This document shows positions 1-8,382 of a DNA stretch of 35,613 bases, one piece after another. The stretch is from an uncultured Actinomycetes bacterium (GTDB taxonomy: Bacteria; Actinomycetota; Actinomycetes; Nanopelagicales; Nanopelagicaceae): assembly GCA_903938735.1 (NCBI GenBank), contig CAJAEK010000125.1, positions 1 through 35,613 of the forward strand, read 5' to 3'. Position numbers and translations under genes: made by a program. Each line of letters begins with the position of its first letter. The first letter of the stretch is position 1. Under the pieces are notes generated by a model. That model saw only the letters and a list, made by a program, of their open reading frames with translations, was not told the DNA's origin and ran no database searches.

Positions 1-651
1 CGGCTAGCGGCCTTGGTTTCACACCTCATCGATGCAGATTTATTAGTTCTTGTTACCGATATCGATTCTTTGTCTGACACGCCACCAACTGAAGCTGGCG
101 CTAATCGAATTTCTGATGTGCAGACTCCGCAGGATCTCGCCGCGGTAACCATTGGCGGCGTGGGTTCATCTGGTGTTGGCAGCGGCGGCATGGTCACAAA
201 GGTCGAGGCGGCCCGGATTGCCGCTGGCGCCGGTGTTGCAATGTTGTTGACGACCTTGGATTCGCTAACGACCGCGCTTGATGGCGCAGATGTCGGGACT
301 CTCTTCTGGCCGGTCCGCGATCGCAAACCATCACGTTTGTTGTGGCTTGAACACGCCGCGACTCCGCGTGGTCGTTTGGTACTTGATGCTGGGGCAGTCA
401 CTGCAATTATCGAACGAGGGGTTTCGTTATTGCCTGCTGGAGTTACCTCAGTAACCGGCGAATTTAGCGCAGGGGATACCGTCGAACTCGTGAGCGAATC
501 CGGACAAGTAATTGCCCGTGGCTTAGTCGCGTTTGATGCGGACGAAATTCCACAGATGCTCGGTCGCTCCACCAAGGAATTAGCCGCATCGCTCGGCGCC
601 GAATACGAACGCGAGTTAGTACATCGCGATGATTTGGTACTGATTAACTAG
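1..651 (+). CDS. proB: Glutamate 5-kinase, C-terminal part (5' end outside window)
   Basis: ProB phosphorylates L-glutamate with ATP to glutamyl 5-phosphate, the first step of proline synthesis, in the cytosol. The reading frame is open from base 1 (RLAALVSHLIDADLLVLVTD), so the gene enters from outside the window; the TTG at 13 is not a real start. The amino acid kinase part ends with the conserved GGMVTKVEAARIA segment near 190-230. A PUA domain follows over about the last 85 residues, starting near GRLVLDAGAV and containing GVSLLPAGV. This two-domain form is usual for bacterial ProB. The stop at 649-651 faces the stop of the minus-strand hydrolase, with only 11 bp between them. proA, its normal partner, lies beyond that hydrolase. 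Family assignment is firm; the missing N-terminus cannot be judged. Confidence 0.95.
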   Translation, partial: RLAALVSHLIDADLLVLVTDIDSLSDTPPTEAGANRISDVQTPQDLAAVTIGGVGSSGVGSGGMVTKVEAARIAAGAGVAMLLTTLDSLTTALDGADVGTLFWPVRDRKPSRLLWLEHAATPRGRLVLDAGAVTAIIERGVSLLPAGVTSVTGEFSAGDTVELVSESGQVIARGLVAFDADEIPQMLGRSTKELAASLGAEYERELVHRDDLVLIN

Positions 652-662
652 CACGTCTCTTT

Positions 663-1829
663 TTAGGGCTTGGACTGTGCAATCGAATAGAGCACTGCTG
701 CGATTGCAGCCTGTGGGTCATCGCCGTTAGGGAAATCGCTCAACTTCACGATAACTGTGCGGGTTGCAGCATCCATAAAGATTTGCTGGCCATGTAATCC
801 CATCGCCAGATTGATTCCTGGGTATGGATGCCAAACCTGGGCGCCATAGCCCCAGTTGTTATCAAGTTTCACGACTGGCGTGCTGAGTCGCTTCATCCAA
901 GCCGCATCAACAATCTGATTTGCGCCGGCGTATCCATTGTTATTAATCATCAGACCTATACGTGCATAATCCCGTGCGGTTGCGTTAAAGCAGCAGAAGG
1001 TCTTCTCGTGTCCACCGATGTGGTCAACGTTCCAGGTGGCTGCATTCGCTGCACCTACTGGTTGCCAGACATTCTTGCTGAAGTAATCAGAGACCGTCCC
1101 ACCAGTAATCTTTTGAATGATGAGTCCCAGCATCTGAGTTTCAACGCTTCGATATTCCGGCTTGGTGTTCGGCGCTTCAAGCATCTTCCGGTTGTGATCG
1201 ATGAACCAGTTCATATCTGTTGTTGCGTACATCTGGGCAATACCCACGCCCCAGCCGGTCGGACCGCTGGGGTAGTTGTCGGTGACACCAACACCAGCTT
1301 CCATATCGAGCAAACTTTGCACAGTGACTTTGTCAAACAATCCACCGGTTTTCCAGTGCGGGAAATACGAAACGAAGGTATCGGATTCATGGAGCTTGCC
1401 TTGAGCAACAAGCTGACCGATAACAATCGAGGTCATGGTCTTTGCCATCGAATAAGAAGGCAATAACGATGTGGACTTCATTCCAGCTTTGGTGTTGTAG
1501 TACTCGTATGTGATAACGCCGTTGCGGACGACGAGAAACGCATTTGTGTATGACTTATCAAGGAATTCTTGCCATGCCATGGTTTTGCCGTCATAGGTAA
1601 CGGTCGTCGGCATCTTCTCGGAACTCGTCGGCCACGCGATAGGGGTTGCTGAAGGATTGACGGTGTGCCACGGCATCAAGGTTGGGGTTTTGGAAGCGGG
1701 TGCCAGGCCAAGACGAACAGCTGCAATCACATTGGGATAGTGAACAAATCTAAAGAAGCCCGAGAGCAGAATAAATAGTGCGACTAAGACGATGCCGGTA
1801 TTACGAAGGGCCTTCAGTAATTTGTTCAT
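663..1829 (-). CDS. Membrane-anchored serine hydrolase, beta-lactamase/class C (esterase) family
   Basis: This is a 388-residue protein of the serine beta-lactamase-like superfamily (class C, D-Ala-D-Ala carboxypeptidase/esterase type). Residues about 10-30 form an uncleaved signal or transmembrane segment after a short basic N-terminus, so the enzyme probably faces outside while anchored in the membrane. The nucleophile motif SxxK is SMAK at 127-130. YRSVETQMLG near 226-235 occupies the place of the YxN motif, with Ser at the Asn position. LHGQ near 344-347 is a plausible HxG/KTG equivalent. The substrate cannot be read from sequence: a peptidoglycan peptide, an ester or a 6-aminohexanoate-like oligomer are all possible, and true beta-lactamase activity is not implied. 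It runs opposite to proB and proA and separates them. A TACCCT element lies 6 nt upstream of its ATG. Confidence 0.85.
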   Translation of the reverse strand: MNKLLKALRNTGIVLVALFILLSGFFRFVHYPNVIAAVRLGLAPASKTPTLMPWHTVNPSATPIAWPTSSEKMPTTVTYDGKTMAWQEFLDKSYTNAFLVVRNGVITYEYYNTKAGMKSTSLLPSYSMAKTMTSIVIGQLVAQGKLHESDTFVSYFPHWKTGGLFDKVTVQSLLDMEAGVGVTDNYPSGPTGWGVGIAQMYATTDMNWFIDHNRKMLEAPNTKPEYRSVETQMLGLIIQKITGGTVSDYFSKNVWQPVGAANAATWNVDHIGGHEKTFCCFNATARDYARIGLMINNNGYAGANQIVDAAWMKRLSTPVVKLDNNWGYGAQVWHPYPGINLAMGLHGQQIFMDAATRTVIVKLSDFPNGDDPQAAIAAVLYSIAQSKP

Positions 1830-1835
1830 GAGAGA

Positions 1836-1841
1836 AGGGTA
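1836..1841 (-). promoter_or_regulatory. Putative -10 element (TACCCT) of the serine hydrolase, leaderless spacing
   Basis: On the minus strand TACCCT is followed by 6 nt and then the ATG at 1829, so transcription would start at or next to the start codon. No good Shine-Dalgarno sequence sits at normal distance. The same TANNNT-N6-ATG spacing occurs at six other genes here. No convincing -35 element is visible. Confidence 0.5.
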
Positions 1842-1849
1842 ATTCCTCG

Positions 1850-1855
1850 TAGACT
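1850..1855 (+). promoter_or_regulatory. Putative -10 element (TAGACT) of proA, leaderless spacing
   Basis: TAGACT, then 6 nt, then the proA ATG at 1862. No Shine-Dalgarno sequence is present, which supports a leaderless message. The element lies 8 bp from the oppositely oriented TACCCT of the hydrolase, so the two promoters physically overlap. Confidence 0.55.
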
Positions 1856-1861
1856 AGAACC

Positions 1862-3130
1862 ATGGATGCCACCGTGATGATTGCAGAGCTCGCTGATACC
1901 GCGCGCCTAGCAGCTCGCACTTTGGTGGCCGCGTCCAGCGCCGATCGAATAGAGGCGCTCCAACGCATCGCCCAAGAAATCGAGAGCTCCGAAGTCGAAA
2001 TCTTGGCTGCTAACGCCGAGGATATGAAACGGGCCGAAGCGGACGGCATGAATGAATCCCTGAAAGATCGGTTGCTACTGACCGCAGCGCGCGTTCATGG
2101 CATCGCCGATGGAGCCCGACAAGTGTCTGCACTGCCAGACCCGCTCAATCGGGTTCTGCGTGAAAGCACTCTGCCTAATGGTTTGAAACTTAAACAACTT
2201 ACTGTGCCCTTTGGTGTCGTCGGAATGGTTTATGAAGCTCGGCCCAACGTCACGGTCGATGCAGCGGTCATATTGTTAATGTCCGGAAATGCAGCGCTGT
2301 TACGTGGATCGGCTAGTGCGGCCGCTAGCAACGCAGTGCTGGTCGATGTCATGCGACGCGCGTTGGCCAAGACCAACATCTCTCCGGATGTTCTTCAGCT
2401 TGTTCCTTCAACCGATCGCTCCACTGTGCAAGCACTCTTGCATGCACGTGGAAAGGTGGACTTAGTTATTCCTCGTGGAAGCGCTGCTTTAATCCGCACC
2501 GTTGTAGATGATTCCACCGTTCCGACGATTGAAACTGGCGCTGGGGTCTGCCACGTGTATGTGGATTCGCAAGCCGATGTTGCCAAGGCGTTGCCGATTC
2601 TGATCAACGCAAAAACCCATCGCCCCAGCGTCTGCAATGCCGCCGAAACTTTGTTAGTGCATCATGACCTCGCTGAATCTTTTATGCCGGTGGCGCTGCG
2701 CGCGTTGCATGATGCTGGAGTTGCTTTGAATGTTGATGCAGCGACTGCAGAGATTGCCGCAAAGATCGGCATCGCTGTAAACCGAGCGACTGAAGAAAAC
2801 TGGTCGACCGAATACAACGCGTTGGAGATGAATGTTGCGGTAGTTTCAAATCTCTTGGCAGCCGCCAATCACATCGCTAAGTACGGCACCAAACACACCG
2901 AAGCCATCATTACCGAATCAGATGTCACGGCATCTCAATTTATTTCGCTGATCGATGCCGCCGCCATCATGATTAACGCCTCGACTCGATTCACCGATGG
3001 CGAGCAGATGGGCTTCGGCGCAGAAATCGGAATTTCAAATCAGAAACTGCACGCCCGGGGACCTATGGGTCTAGAAGCCATGACCACCACCACATGGATT
3101 GTCTCTGGCAACGGACAAATTCGTGCCTGA
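1862..3130 (+). CDS. proA: Glutamate-5-semialdehyde dehydrogenase (gamma-glutamyl phosphate reductase)
   Basis: ProA reduces glutamyl 5-phosphate with NADPH to glutamate 5-semialdehyde, which cyclises to pyrroline-5-carboxylate on the way to proline. The 422-residue length is normal for the family. The catalytic Cys is C258 in the segment THRPSVCNAAETLLV. The substrate-side signature VYEARPNVTVDAA is at about 123-135, and the aldehyde dehydrogenase-like nucleotide fold spans the first 250 residues. The ATG at 1862 was chosen because TAGACT lies 6 nt upstream; an internal ATG at 1877 is possible but has no better signal. A minus-strand hydrolase separates the gene from proB, so the two are not one transcript here. 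gatC follows after 24 bp. Confidence 0.96.
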   Translation: MDATVMIAELADTARLAARTLVAASSADRIEALQRIAQEIESSEVEILAANAEDMKRAEADGMNESLKDRLLLTAARVHGIADGARQVSALPDPLNRVLRESTLPNGLKLKQLTVPFGVVGMVYEARPNVTVDAAVILLMSGNAALLRGSASAAASNAVLVDVMRRALAKTNISPDVLQLVPSTDRSTVQALLHARGKVDLVIPRGSAALIRTVVDDSTVPTIETGAGVCHVYVDSQADVAKALPILINAKTHRPSVCNAAETLLVHHDLAESFMPVALRALHDAGVALNVDAATAEIAAKIGIAVNRATEENWSTEYNALEMNVAVVSNLLAAANHIAKYGTKHTEAIITESDVTASQFISLIDAAAIMINASTRFTDGEQMGFGAEIGISNQKLHARGPMGLEAMTTTTWIVSGNGQIRA

Positions 3131-3142
3131 CCTAACTTCAGT

Positions 3143-3148
3143 TAGAGT
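3143..3148 (+). promoter_or_regulatory. Putative -10 element (TAGAGT) of gatCAB, leaderless spacing
   Basis: TAGAGT, 6 nt, then the gatC ATG at 3155. There is no Shine-Dalgarno-like purine run in the 24-bp gap after proA, so translation from a leaderless message is the simplest reading. Confidence 0.55.
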
Positions 3149-3154
3149 TGGCCC

Positions 3155-3454
3155 ATGGCCGCTATCTCACGCGAAGAAGTCGCGCACCTAGCCCGTTTAT
3201 CCCGAATCGAAATGACGCCGGATGAGCTCGATCATCTCGCCTCTGAGATGCAATTGATTCTTGGCGCGGTAGCTCGCGTGCAAGAGGTCGCTGCCGCGGA
3301 TATTCCACCAACATCGCATGCGCTGCCGATGACCAACGTCTTTCGTGAAGATGTCACCAAGCCAAGCCTTTCACCGGAAGATGCGCTTTCTGGCGCACCG
3401 GCCCGCGAAGAAGATCGCTTTAAGGTTCCGCAAATCTTGGGTGATGCCGAATGA
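3155..3454 (+). CDS. gatC: Asp/Glu-tRNA(Asn/Gln) amidotransferase subunit C
   Basis: GatC is the small (99 residues, normal size) clamp subunit that holds GatA and GatB together in the tRNA-dependent amidotransferase. The complex converts Glu-tRNA(Gln) and/or Asp-tRNA(Asn) to the amidated forms. The N-terminal segment with [17 protein letters not shown] is the family signature. The C-terminal tail with [10 protein letters not shown] is the part that wraps around GatA. The stop codon overlaps the gatA start as ATGA, indicating translational coupling. It is the first gene of gatC-gatA-gatB, probably read from the TAGAGT element just upstream. Presence of the full set suggests that glutaminyl-tRNA, and perhaps asparaginyl-tRNA, is made indirectly; whether GlnRS or AsnRS exist cannot be seen here. 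Confidence 0.95.
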   Translation: MAAISREEVAHLARLSRIEMTPDELDHLASEMQLILGAVARVQEVAAADIPPTSHALPMTNVFREDVTKPSLSPEDALSGAPAREEDRFKVPQILGDAE

Positions 3455-4950
3455 GCATGATTCACAAGACCGCGACCGAAATGGCGCAAGCTCTGGCTGA
3501 TAAATCCATCACCGCAGTTGAATTAACCAAGCAACACCTAGATCGCATCGCAGCCGTCGATGGCGATGTGCATGCCTTTTTGCACGTCGATACCGAGGGC
3601 GCCCTTGCACAAGCAGCGGAATCGGATGCAAAGCGCGCAGCCGGCGAAACTCGTTCAGTGCTCGAGGGAATCCCACTTGCTCTCAAAGATGTTTTGACAC
3701 AAAAAGGTGTCCCCACAACGTGTGGTTCAAAGATGCTCGAGGGTTGGCGTCCGCCATATGACTCCACCGTTGTGTCAAAACTCAAGAACGCTGGCGTTGT
3801 TATCTTGGGCAAGACAAATATGGATGAATTCGCGATGGGTTCATCAACTGAAAATTCTGCTTATGGTCCAACCCATAACCCTTGGGCGTTGGATCGCATT
3901 CCTGGTGGTTCTGGTGGTGGATCTGCGGCTGCGCTTGCCGCCTTTGAAGCACCTCTCGCAATCGGTACCGATACTGGTGGTTCGATTCGCCAACCAGCCG
4001 CGGTAACCGGCACCGTAGGTGTGAAGCCAACATACGGCGGCGTTTCTCGTTTCGGTTTAGTTGCGTTCTCTTCTTCGCTCGATCAAGCAGGTCCATGTGC
4101 TCGTACCGTTTTAGATACTGCGCTCTTGCACGAAGCAATCGCTGGCTATGACGAGCGCGATTCCACCAGCATCAACGCTCCTGTACCTAACGTTGTCGCA
4201 GCCGCAAAGCGACAAGAAGTAAAAGGTATGAAGATTGGCGTTATCAAAGAATTGATGGGCGATGGATTCCAAAAGGGAGTTCTCGACAGCTTTAAGCAAT
4301 CGCTTGATTTGCTGCAAGAACAAGGCGCAGAGATTGTTGAAGTCTCGTGCCCAAGCTTTGATTATGGAATTGCGGCTTACTATTTGATCGCGCCGAGCGA
4401 GGCATCATCGAACTTGGCTCGTTTTGATTCCATGCGTTACGGAATTCGAGTGGGCGATGATGGGCAACGTGGCGCTGAAGAAGTCATGAGCGCTACCCGC
4501 GAGGTCGGCTTCGGTAAGGAAGTGAAGCGCCGCATTATCTTGGGTACATATGCACTTTCATCTGGATATTACGATGCTTATTACGGTTCAGCTCAAAAGG
4601 TTCGTACCTTGATTAAGCGTGACTTCGAGAGCGCCTTTAATCTCGCTGATGTGTTGGTCTCACCATCCACGCCGACCACCGCTTTCAAAATCGGTGAGCG
4701 TGCAAACGATCCGTTAGCAATGTATTTGGCTGATATCACCACTATCCCGGTCAATATGGCAGGAATTGGTGGAATGTCATTGCCATCTGGACTTTCAGCA
4801 GACGATGGATTGCCAGTTGGTTTCCAGATCATGTCACCGGCGATGCAGGATGATCGGATGTACCGCGTCGGCGGAACTCTGGAAGCGGCTTTGAATGACA
4901 AGCTCGGTAAGCCAGTCTGGGCCCAAGCACCTGAGTTGGTGGTGAAGTAA
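3451..4950 (+). CDS. gatA: Asp/Glu-tRNA(Asn/Gln) amidotransferase subunit A (glutaminase)
   Basis: GatA is the amidase-signature subunit that hydrolyses glutamine and supplies ammonia to GatB. The Ser-cisSer-Lys triad is visible as K79 (LALKD), S154 (in [10 protein letters not shown]) and S178 ([11 protein letters not shown]), all at canonical positions. The 499-residue length is normal. Translation starts at the ATG overlapping the gatC stop; a second in-frame ATG two codons later (3457) is an alternative. The stop overlaps the gatB start as TAATG, so the three subunits are translationally coupled, as expected for a stoichiometric complex. Confidence 0.97.
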   Translation: MSMIHKTATEMAQALADKSITAVELTKQHLDRIAAVDGDVHAFLHVDTEGALAQAAESDAKRAAGETRSVLEGIPLALKDVLTQKGVPTTCGSKMLEGWRPPYDSTVVSKLKNAGVVILGKTNMDEFAMGSSTENSAYGPTHNPWALDRIPGGSGGGSAAALAAFEAPLAIGTDTGGSIRQPAAVTGTVGVKPTYGGVSRFGLVAFSSSLDQAGPCARTVLDTALLHEAIAGYDERDSTSINAPVPNVVAAAKRQEVKGMKIGVIKELMGDGFQKGVLDSFKQSLDLLQEQGAEIVEVSCPSFDYGIAAYYLIAPSEASSNLARFDSMRYGIRVGDDGQRGAEEVMSATREVGFGKEVKRRIILGTYALSSGYYDAYYGSAQKVRTLIKRDFESAFNLADVLVSPSTPTTAFKIGERANDPLAMYLADITTIPVNMAGIGGMSLPSGLSADDGLPVGFQIMSPAMQDDRMYRVGGTLEAALNDKLGKPVWAQAPELVVK

Positions 4951-6449
4951 TGGCACTTAATTACGATCAAGCTGTTTCTAAGTACGAGCCAACGCTCGGC
5001 CTTGAGGTTCACGTCGAACTCAATACGAATTCAAAGATGTTCTGCTCGTGCTCGACTGTCTTTGGCGCAGAACCGAATACTCAAACCTGTCCGGTCTGTT
5101 TGGGAATGCCTGGTGCATTGCCGGTCGTGAACGCGAAGGCAATCGAGAGTTCAATCCTGATTGGCTTGGCACTGAACTGTTCAATCGCGCCGTATAGTCG
5201 CTTTGCTCGCAAGAATTATTTCTATCCTGATATGCCGAAGAATTTCCAGACTTCTCAGTACGACGAGCCAATCTGCGTTGACGGCTATCTCGATGTTGAA
5301 ATCGAGACCGATGAAGGCCCCAAGACATTCCGAGTTGATATCGAGCGCGTGCACATGGAAGAAGACACCGGCAAGTCACTGCACGTTGGTGGCGCGACCG
5401 GCCGTATTCATGGCGCCGAATATTCTCTGTTGGATTACAACCGCGCCGGCATTCCATTGGTCGAAATAGTTACGCGAATTGTTCCAGGCACCGGTAAGTA
5501 CGCACCCGCCGTTGCTCGTGCATACGTGACCGAACTCCGCGACATTTTGCGTTCGCTCGGCGTAAGCGATGTCAAGATGGAACAAGGATCGCTTCGTTGT
5601 GATGCCAACGTCTCACTTGCACCGATTGGCAGCGGAAAGCTGGGTACTCGAAGCGAGACCAAGAACGTGAACTCGTTGCGTTCCGTCGAGCGCGCGGTTG
5701 CCGGTGAAATTGTCCGTCAAGCTAATCGACTTGAAGCCGGCGAGCGGATTGTTCAGGAGACTCGCCACTTCTTAGAAGAGAGCGGCGAAACTCGCCCCGG
5801 TCGTTCAAAAGAAACTGCTGAGGATTATCGTTATTTCCCAGAACCCGATTTGGTTCCGGTTGCACCTGATGCGAAATGGATTGAAGAGCTTCGTGCCACC
5901 TTGCCAGAGAAGCCATCGACTCGTCGCAAGCGCTTGCAAGAAGCGTGGGGCGTCTCCGATAACGAAATGGCATCGATGGTGAATGCCGAGCTGCTCGATA
6001 CCGTCGAGGCAACAATCGCGCTTGGAGCAGAACCTGCTCGAGCCCGCGGTTGGTGGTTGGGCGAAATCTCTCGCTTGGCAAATGAGAAAGAAGTACATCC
6101 GACTTCGTTGATTACGGCAGAGCAAGTCGCAGAAGTTATTGCGCTAATTGCTAATGGCGAGCTGACCGACAAGTTGGCGCGTGGCGTTGTCGAAGGCGTT
6201 ATCGCAGGTGAAGGATCACCACGTGAAGTCATCGATAAGCGCGGCCTCAAAGTCGTTTCTGACGATGGCGCGCTGATGACCGCAATTGAAGCTGCTATCG
6301 CCGCACAACCTGATACCGCCGAGCGAATTCGCGGTGGAAATATTCCCGCTGCTGGCGCGCTAATTGGCGCGGTGATGAAGGCGACCGGGGGACAAGCCGA
6401 CGCCGCAAAAGTTCGCGAATTACTTCTTAAGCACCTAGGACAGGGGTAA
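4950..6449 (+). CDS. gatB: Asp/Glu-tRNA(Asn/Gln) amidotransferase subunit B
   Basis: GatB binds the misacylated tRNA, activates the side-chain carboxylate with ATP, and amidates it with ammonia channelled from GatA. The N-terminal domain shows the signature [11 protein letters not shown] at about 16-26. A probable zinc site is formed by C32, C34, C47 and C50 (CSC followed by CPVC), and the kinase-like core extends to about residue 290. The C-terminal part from roughly 340 is the helical tail (YqeY-like) domain that contacts tRNA; it includes the segment [19 protein letters not shown]. Length 499 is normal. The gene overlaps the gatA stop by one base, and ilvD begins 2 bp after its stop. Confidence 0.97.
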   Translation: MALNYDQAVSKYEPTLGLEVHVELNTNSKMFCSCSTVFGAEPNTQTCPVCLGMPGALPVVNAKAIESSILIGLALNCSIAPYSRFARKNYFYPDMPKNFQTSQYDEPICVDGYLDVEIETDEGPKTFRVDIERVHMEEDTGKSLHVGGATGRIHGAEYSLLDYNRAGIPLVEIVTRIVPGTGKYAPAVARAYVTELRDILRSLGVSDVKMEQGSLRCDANVSLAPIGSGKLGTRSETKNVNSLRSVERAVAGEIVRQANRLEAGERIVQETRHFLEESGETRPGRSKETAEDYRYFPEPDLVPVAPDAKWIEELRATLPEKPSTRRKRLQEAWGVSDNEMASMVNAELLDTVEATIALGAEPARARGWWLGEISRLANEKEVHPTSLITAEQVAEVIALIANGELTDKLARGVVEGVIAGEGSPREVIDKRGLKVVSDDGALMTAIEAAIAAQPDTAERIRGGNIPAAGALIGAVMKATGGQADAAKVRELLLKHLGQG

Positions 6450-6451
6450 GC

Positions 6452-8128
6452 ATGAGCTCAAATATGAAACCACGTTCTGGTCTGGTGACCGACGGTCTTG
6501 AGCGCGCACCAGCACGCGGCATGTTACGTGCGGTCGGAATGAAGGATGAAGATTTCGCCAAGCCACAGATTGGCATTGCATCATCATGGAATGAAATCAC
6601 ACCTTGCAACCTCTCATTAGATCGTCTCGCAAAAGCATCGCGCAAAGGCGTCATCGAAGCCGGTGGCTTCCCGATGCAGTTCGGAACTATTTCAGTATCT
6701 GATGGAATTTCGATGGGCCACGAAGGCATGCACTTCTCGTTGGTATCGCGCGAAGTCATTGCTGACTCGGTTGAAACCGTTATGCAAGCGGAACGTCTTG
6801 ATGGCATGGTCACCTTTGCTGGTTGCGATAAGTCGTTGCCAGGAATGATGATGGCCGCTGCTCGTATCGATGTTGCCAGCGTCTTTGTTTATGCGGGATC
6901 AACGCTCGCGGGACAGGTGGACGGTAAAGATGTCACCATCATTGACGCCTTCGAAGCCGTGGGTGCATGCGCACGTGGCTTAATTTCGCAAGAGAAGGTC
7001 GATGAAATTGAACGCGCTATCTGTCCGGGCGAAGGCGCTTGTGGTGGCATGTACACCGCGAACACCATGGCCGCGGTTGGCGAAGCGCTTGGATTATCAC
7101 TCCCTGGTTCCGCATCACCACCAGCAGTTGACCGTCGTCGTGATGATTATGCGGTTAAGGCTGGCGCAGCTGTTGTTGAACTTATTCGTCGTGGCATCAC
7201 CACGCGAGATATTTTGACGAAGAAGGCATTCGAAAATGCCATCACCGTTGTGATGGCGCTCGGCGGTTCGACCAACGCGGTTCTTCACTTGTTGGCAATC
7301 GCAAACGAAGCTGAAGTTGAATTAACGCTGGAAGATTTCCATCGGATTGGTTCGAAGGTGCCGTTGCTCGGCGACTTGAAGCCATTCGGTAAATTTGTGA
7401 TGACCGATATCGATCGCGTGGGCGGTATTCCGGTAGTGCTCCGCGCACTTCTTGATGCCGGACATTTGCACGGTGATTGCTTGACAGTGACCGGTAAGAC
7501 GATGGCCGAAAACTTGGCGGAGCTGACTCCACTTGATCCGGATGGCGAAGTTCTGCACAGCATTAAGAATCCATTGTCACCTGGTGGCGGAATCACGATT
7601 CTTGGTGGATCACTTGCGCCAGAAGGTGCCGTCTGCAAGACAGCGGGTGTCGGTGTTGAACATTTCGAAGGACCAGCGCGCGTCTTTGAGCGCGAGCAAG
7701 CTGCGATGGAGGCGTTGGAGAACGGCACCATTAAAGCTGGCGATGCAATTGTGATTCGCTATGAAGGCCCTAAGGGCGGACCGGGCATGCGCGAGATGTT
7801 GATGATTACCGGTGCTATTAAGGGCGCGGGTTTGGGTAAGTCCACTCTGTTGTTGACCGATGGTCGCTTCTCGGGTGGATCCACCGGATTATGCGTCGGC
7901 CACGTCTCACCAGAAGCGGTGGATGGCGGACCAATTGCGTTTGTTCGCGATGGCGACATCATTCGAATCGATACGGTGAAGCGGACCTTGGATCTCTTGG
8001 TTGATGAGGCAGAGCTGGTCGAACGCCGGAAGAGCTTTCAGCCAGTACCCCACAAATACAAGCGGGGCGTCTTGGCGAAATACAGCAAGGTGGTTGGTTC
8101 CGCCTCACAGGGCGCGGTCACTAGCTAG
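6452..8128 (+). CDS. ilvD: Dihydroxy-acid dehydratase
   Basis: IlvD dehydrates 2,3-dihydroxyisovalerate and 2,3-dihydroxy-3-methylvalerate to the 2-oxo acids of valine and isoleucine synthesis, using an Fe-S cluster and Mg2+. Likely cluster cysteines are C52 (TPCN), C125 (AGCDKSLPG) and C197 ([13 protein letters not shown]). K127 in the CDKS motif is the lysine expected to be carbamylated to hold Mg2+. Length 558 is normal. The start is supported by the purine run GGGG 5-8 nt upstream of the ATG. It lies 2 bp after gatB and may be co-transcribed with gatCAB. The rest of the ilv pathway begins after a 254-bp regulatory gap. Confidence 0.97.
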   Translation: MSSNMKPRSGLVTDGLERAPARGMLRAVGMKDEDFAKPQIGIASSWNEITPCNLSLDRLAKASRKGVIEAGGFPMQFGTISVSDGISMGHEGMHFSLVSREVIADSVETVMQAERLDGMVTFAGCDKSLPGMMMAAARIDVASVFVYAGSTLAGQVDGKDVTIIDAFEAVGACARGLISQEKVDEIERAICPGEGACGGMYTANTMAAVGEALGLSLPGSASPPAVDRRRDDYAVKAGAAVVELIRRGITTRDILTKKAFENAITVVMALGGSTNAVLHLLAIANEAEVELTLEDFHRIGSKVPLLGDLKPFGKFVMTDIDRVGGIPVVLRALLDAGHLHGDCLTVTGKTMAENLAELTPLDPDGEVLHSIKNPLSPGGGITILGGSLAPEGAVCKTAGVGVEHFEGPARVFEREQAAMEALENGTIKAGDAIVIRYEGPKGGPGMREMLMITGAIKGAGLGKSTLLLTDGRFSGGSTGLCVGHVSPEAVDGGPIAFVRDGDIIRIDTVKRTLDLLVDEAELVERRKSFQPVPHKYKRGVLAKYSKVVGSASQGAVTS

Positions 8129-8163
8129 CTCTCGAAAGACCTTCGGCGATGGCGCTCATATAT

Positions 8164-8179
8164 TGAGACGTGCGTCTCA
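8164..8179. promoter_or_regulatory. Operator-like palindrome (TGAGACG-TG-CGTCTCA) before the ilv promoter
   Basis: Two perfect 7-bp arms are separated by 2 bp, ending 4 bp before the -35 TTGACT. The centre is about 47 bp upstream of the predicted transcription start, a position typical of activator sites but also compatible with repression. No T-run follows, so it does not look like an ilvD terminator. The cognate regulator is unknown to me. Confidence 0.45.
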
Positions 8180-8183
8180 GGGG

Positions 8184-8212
8184 TTGACTCGCTTCTAGGC
8201 TCGCGCGAGAAT
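8184..8212 (+). promoter_or_regulatory. Promoter of the ilv leader and ilvBNC operon (TTGACT-N17-GAGAAT)
   Basis: The -35 box TTGACT is at 8184-8189 and the -10 box GAGAAT at 8207-8212, with an ideal 17-bp spacer. Six nucleotides later is the ATG of the leader peptide at 8219, so the transcript would be leaderless for the leader ORF. The first T of TANNNT is replaced by G, but the strong A2 and T6 positions are kept. This is the best two-box promoter I see in the window. Confidence 0.6.
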
Positions 8213-8218
8213 TACCCC

Positions 8219-8257
8219 ATGACATCCGTCGTGGTTATTAGCAAGCGCGCGATCTAG
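8219..8257 (+). CDS. ilv leader peptide MTSVVVISKRAI (attenuation)
   Basis: This 12-codon ORF reads M-T-S-V-V-V-I-S-K-R-A-I, with three consecutive Val codons followed by Ile, and Ile again before the stop. It lies between the promoter and a perfect terminator hairpin upstream of ilvB. That is the design of branched-chain amino acid attenuators: when charged Val or Ile tRNA is scarce the ribosome stalls on codons 4-7 and the downstream RNA folds into an antiterminator. Actinobacterial ilvBNC operons are known to be attenuated this way. There is no Shine-Dalgarno sequence. The -10 box lies 6 nt upstream of the ATG, so a leaderless start is likely. Confidence 0.8.
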   Translation: MTSVVVISKRAI

Positions 8258-8277
8258 TTCCGACTAGAACGTGCGCT
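8244..8277 (+). promoter_or_regulatory. ilv attenuator: pause hairpin and candidate antiterminator arm
   Basis: AGCGCGC (8244-8250) can pair with GTGCGCT (8271-8277), with one G-U pair, and inside it GTTC (8257-8260) with GAAC (8267-8270). Alternatively TTCCGACT (8258-8265) can pair with AGTGGAA (8285-8291) with one bulged G. That would take bases from the terminator's left arm and loop. The two folds exclude each other because both use 8258-8260. A ribosome stalled on the Val codons would cover the 5' arm of the pause hairpin and favour read-through. Confidence 0.6.
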
Positions 8278-8278
8278 A

Positions 8279-8310
8279 CCCCTCAGTGGAAACTGAGGGG
8301 TTTGCTATTT
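8279..8310 (+). terminator. ilv attenuator terminator
   Basis: CCCCTCAGT (8279-8287), loop GGAA (a GNRA tetraloop), then ACTGAGGGG (8292-8300): a perfect 9-bp stem followed by the T-rich TTTGCTATTT. It lies between the leader ORF and ilvB, so it serves as the intrinsic terminator of the attenuator rather than the end of ilvD. Confidence 0.85.
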
Positions 8311-8332
8311 AACTGGGCGATTGTCCAACGCT

Positions 8333-8362
8333 ATATGACGAGATATGACGAGATATGACGAG
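8333..8362 (+). repeat. Three perfect tandem copies of ATATGACGAG upstream of ilvB
   Basis: Copies are at 8333-8342, 8343-8352 and 8353-8362. They are followed by a degenerate piece, AGATATGA, that runs into the ilvB Shine-Dalgarno AAGGGAG. The repeats lie downstream of the attenuator terminator, so they are in the ilvB 5' untranslated RNA. Each copy contains an ATG without its own Shine-Dalgarno sequence. The function is unknown. Confidence 0.9.
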
Positions 8363-8382
8363 AGATATGAAGGGAGATGAAC

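Noticed and set aside
651-663. Bidirectional terminator between proB and the hydrolase
   Set aside because: There is a short T-run but no stem can be drawn in the 11-bp gap.
828-1466. 212-codon + strand frame inside the serine hydrolase
   Set aside because: Antisense to a protein with a transmembrane anchor and SxxK motif; no recognisable domain or start signal.
8333-8362. CRISPR array
   Set aside because: The 10-bp units are directly adjacent with no spacers and no cas genes are nearby.
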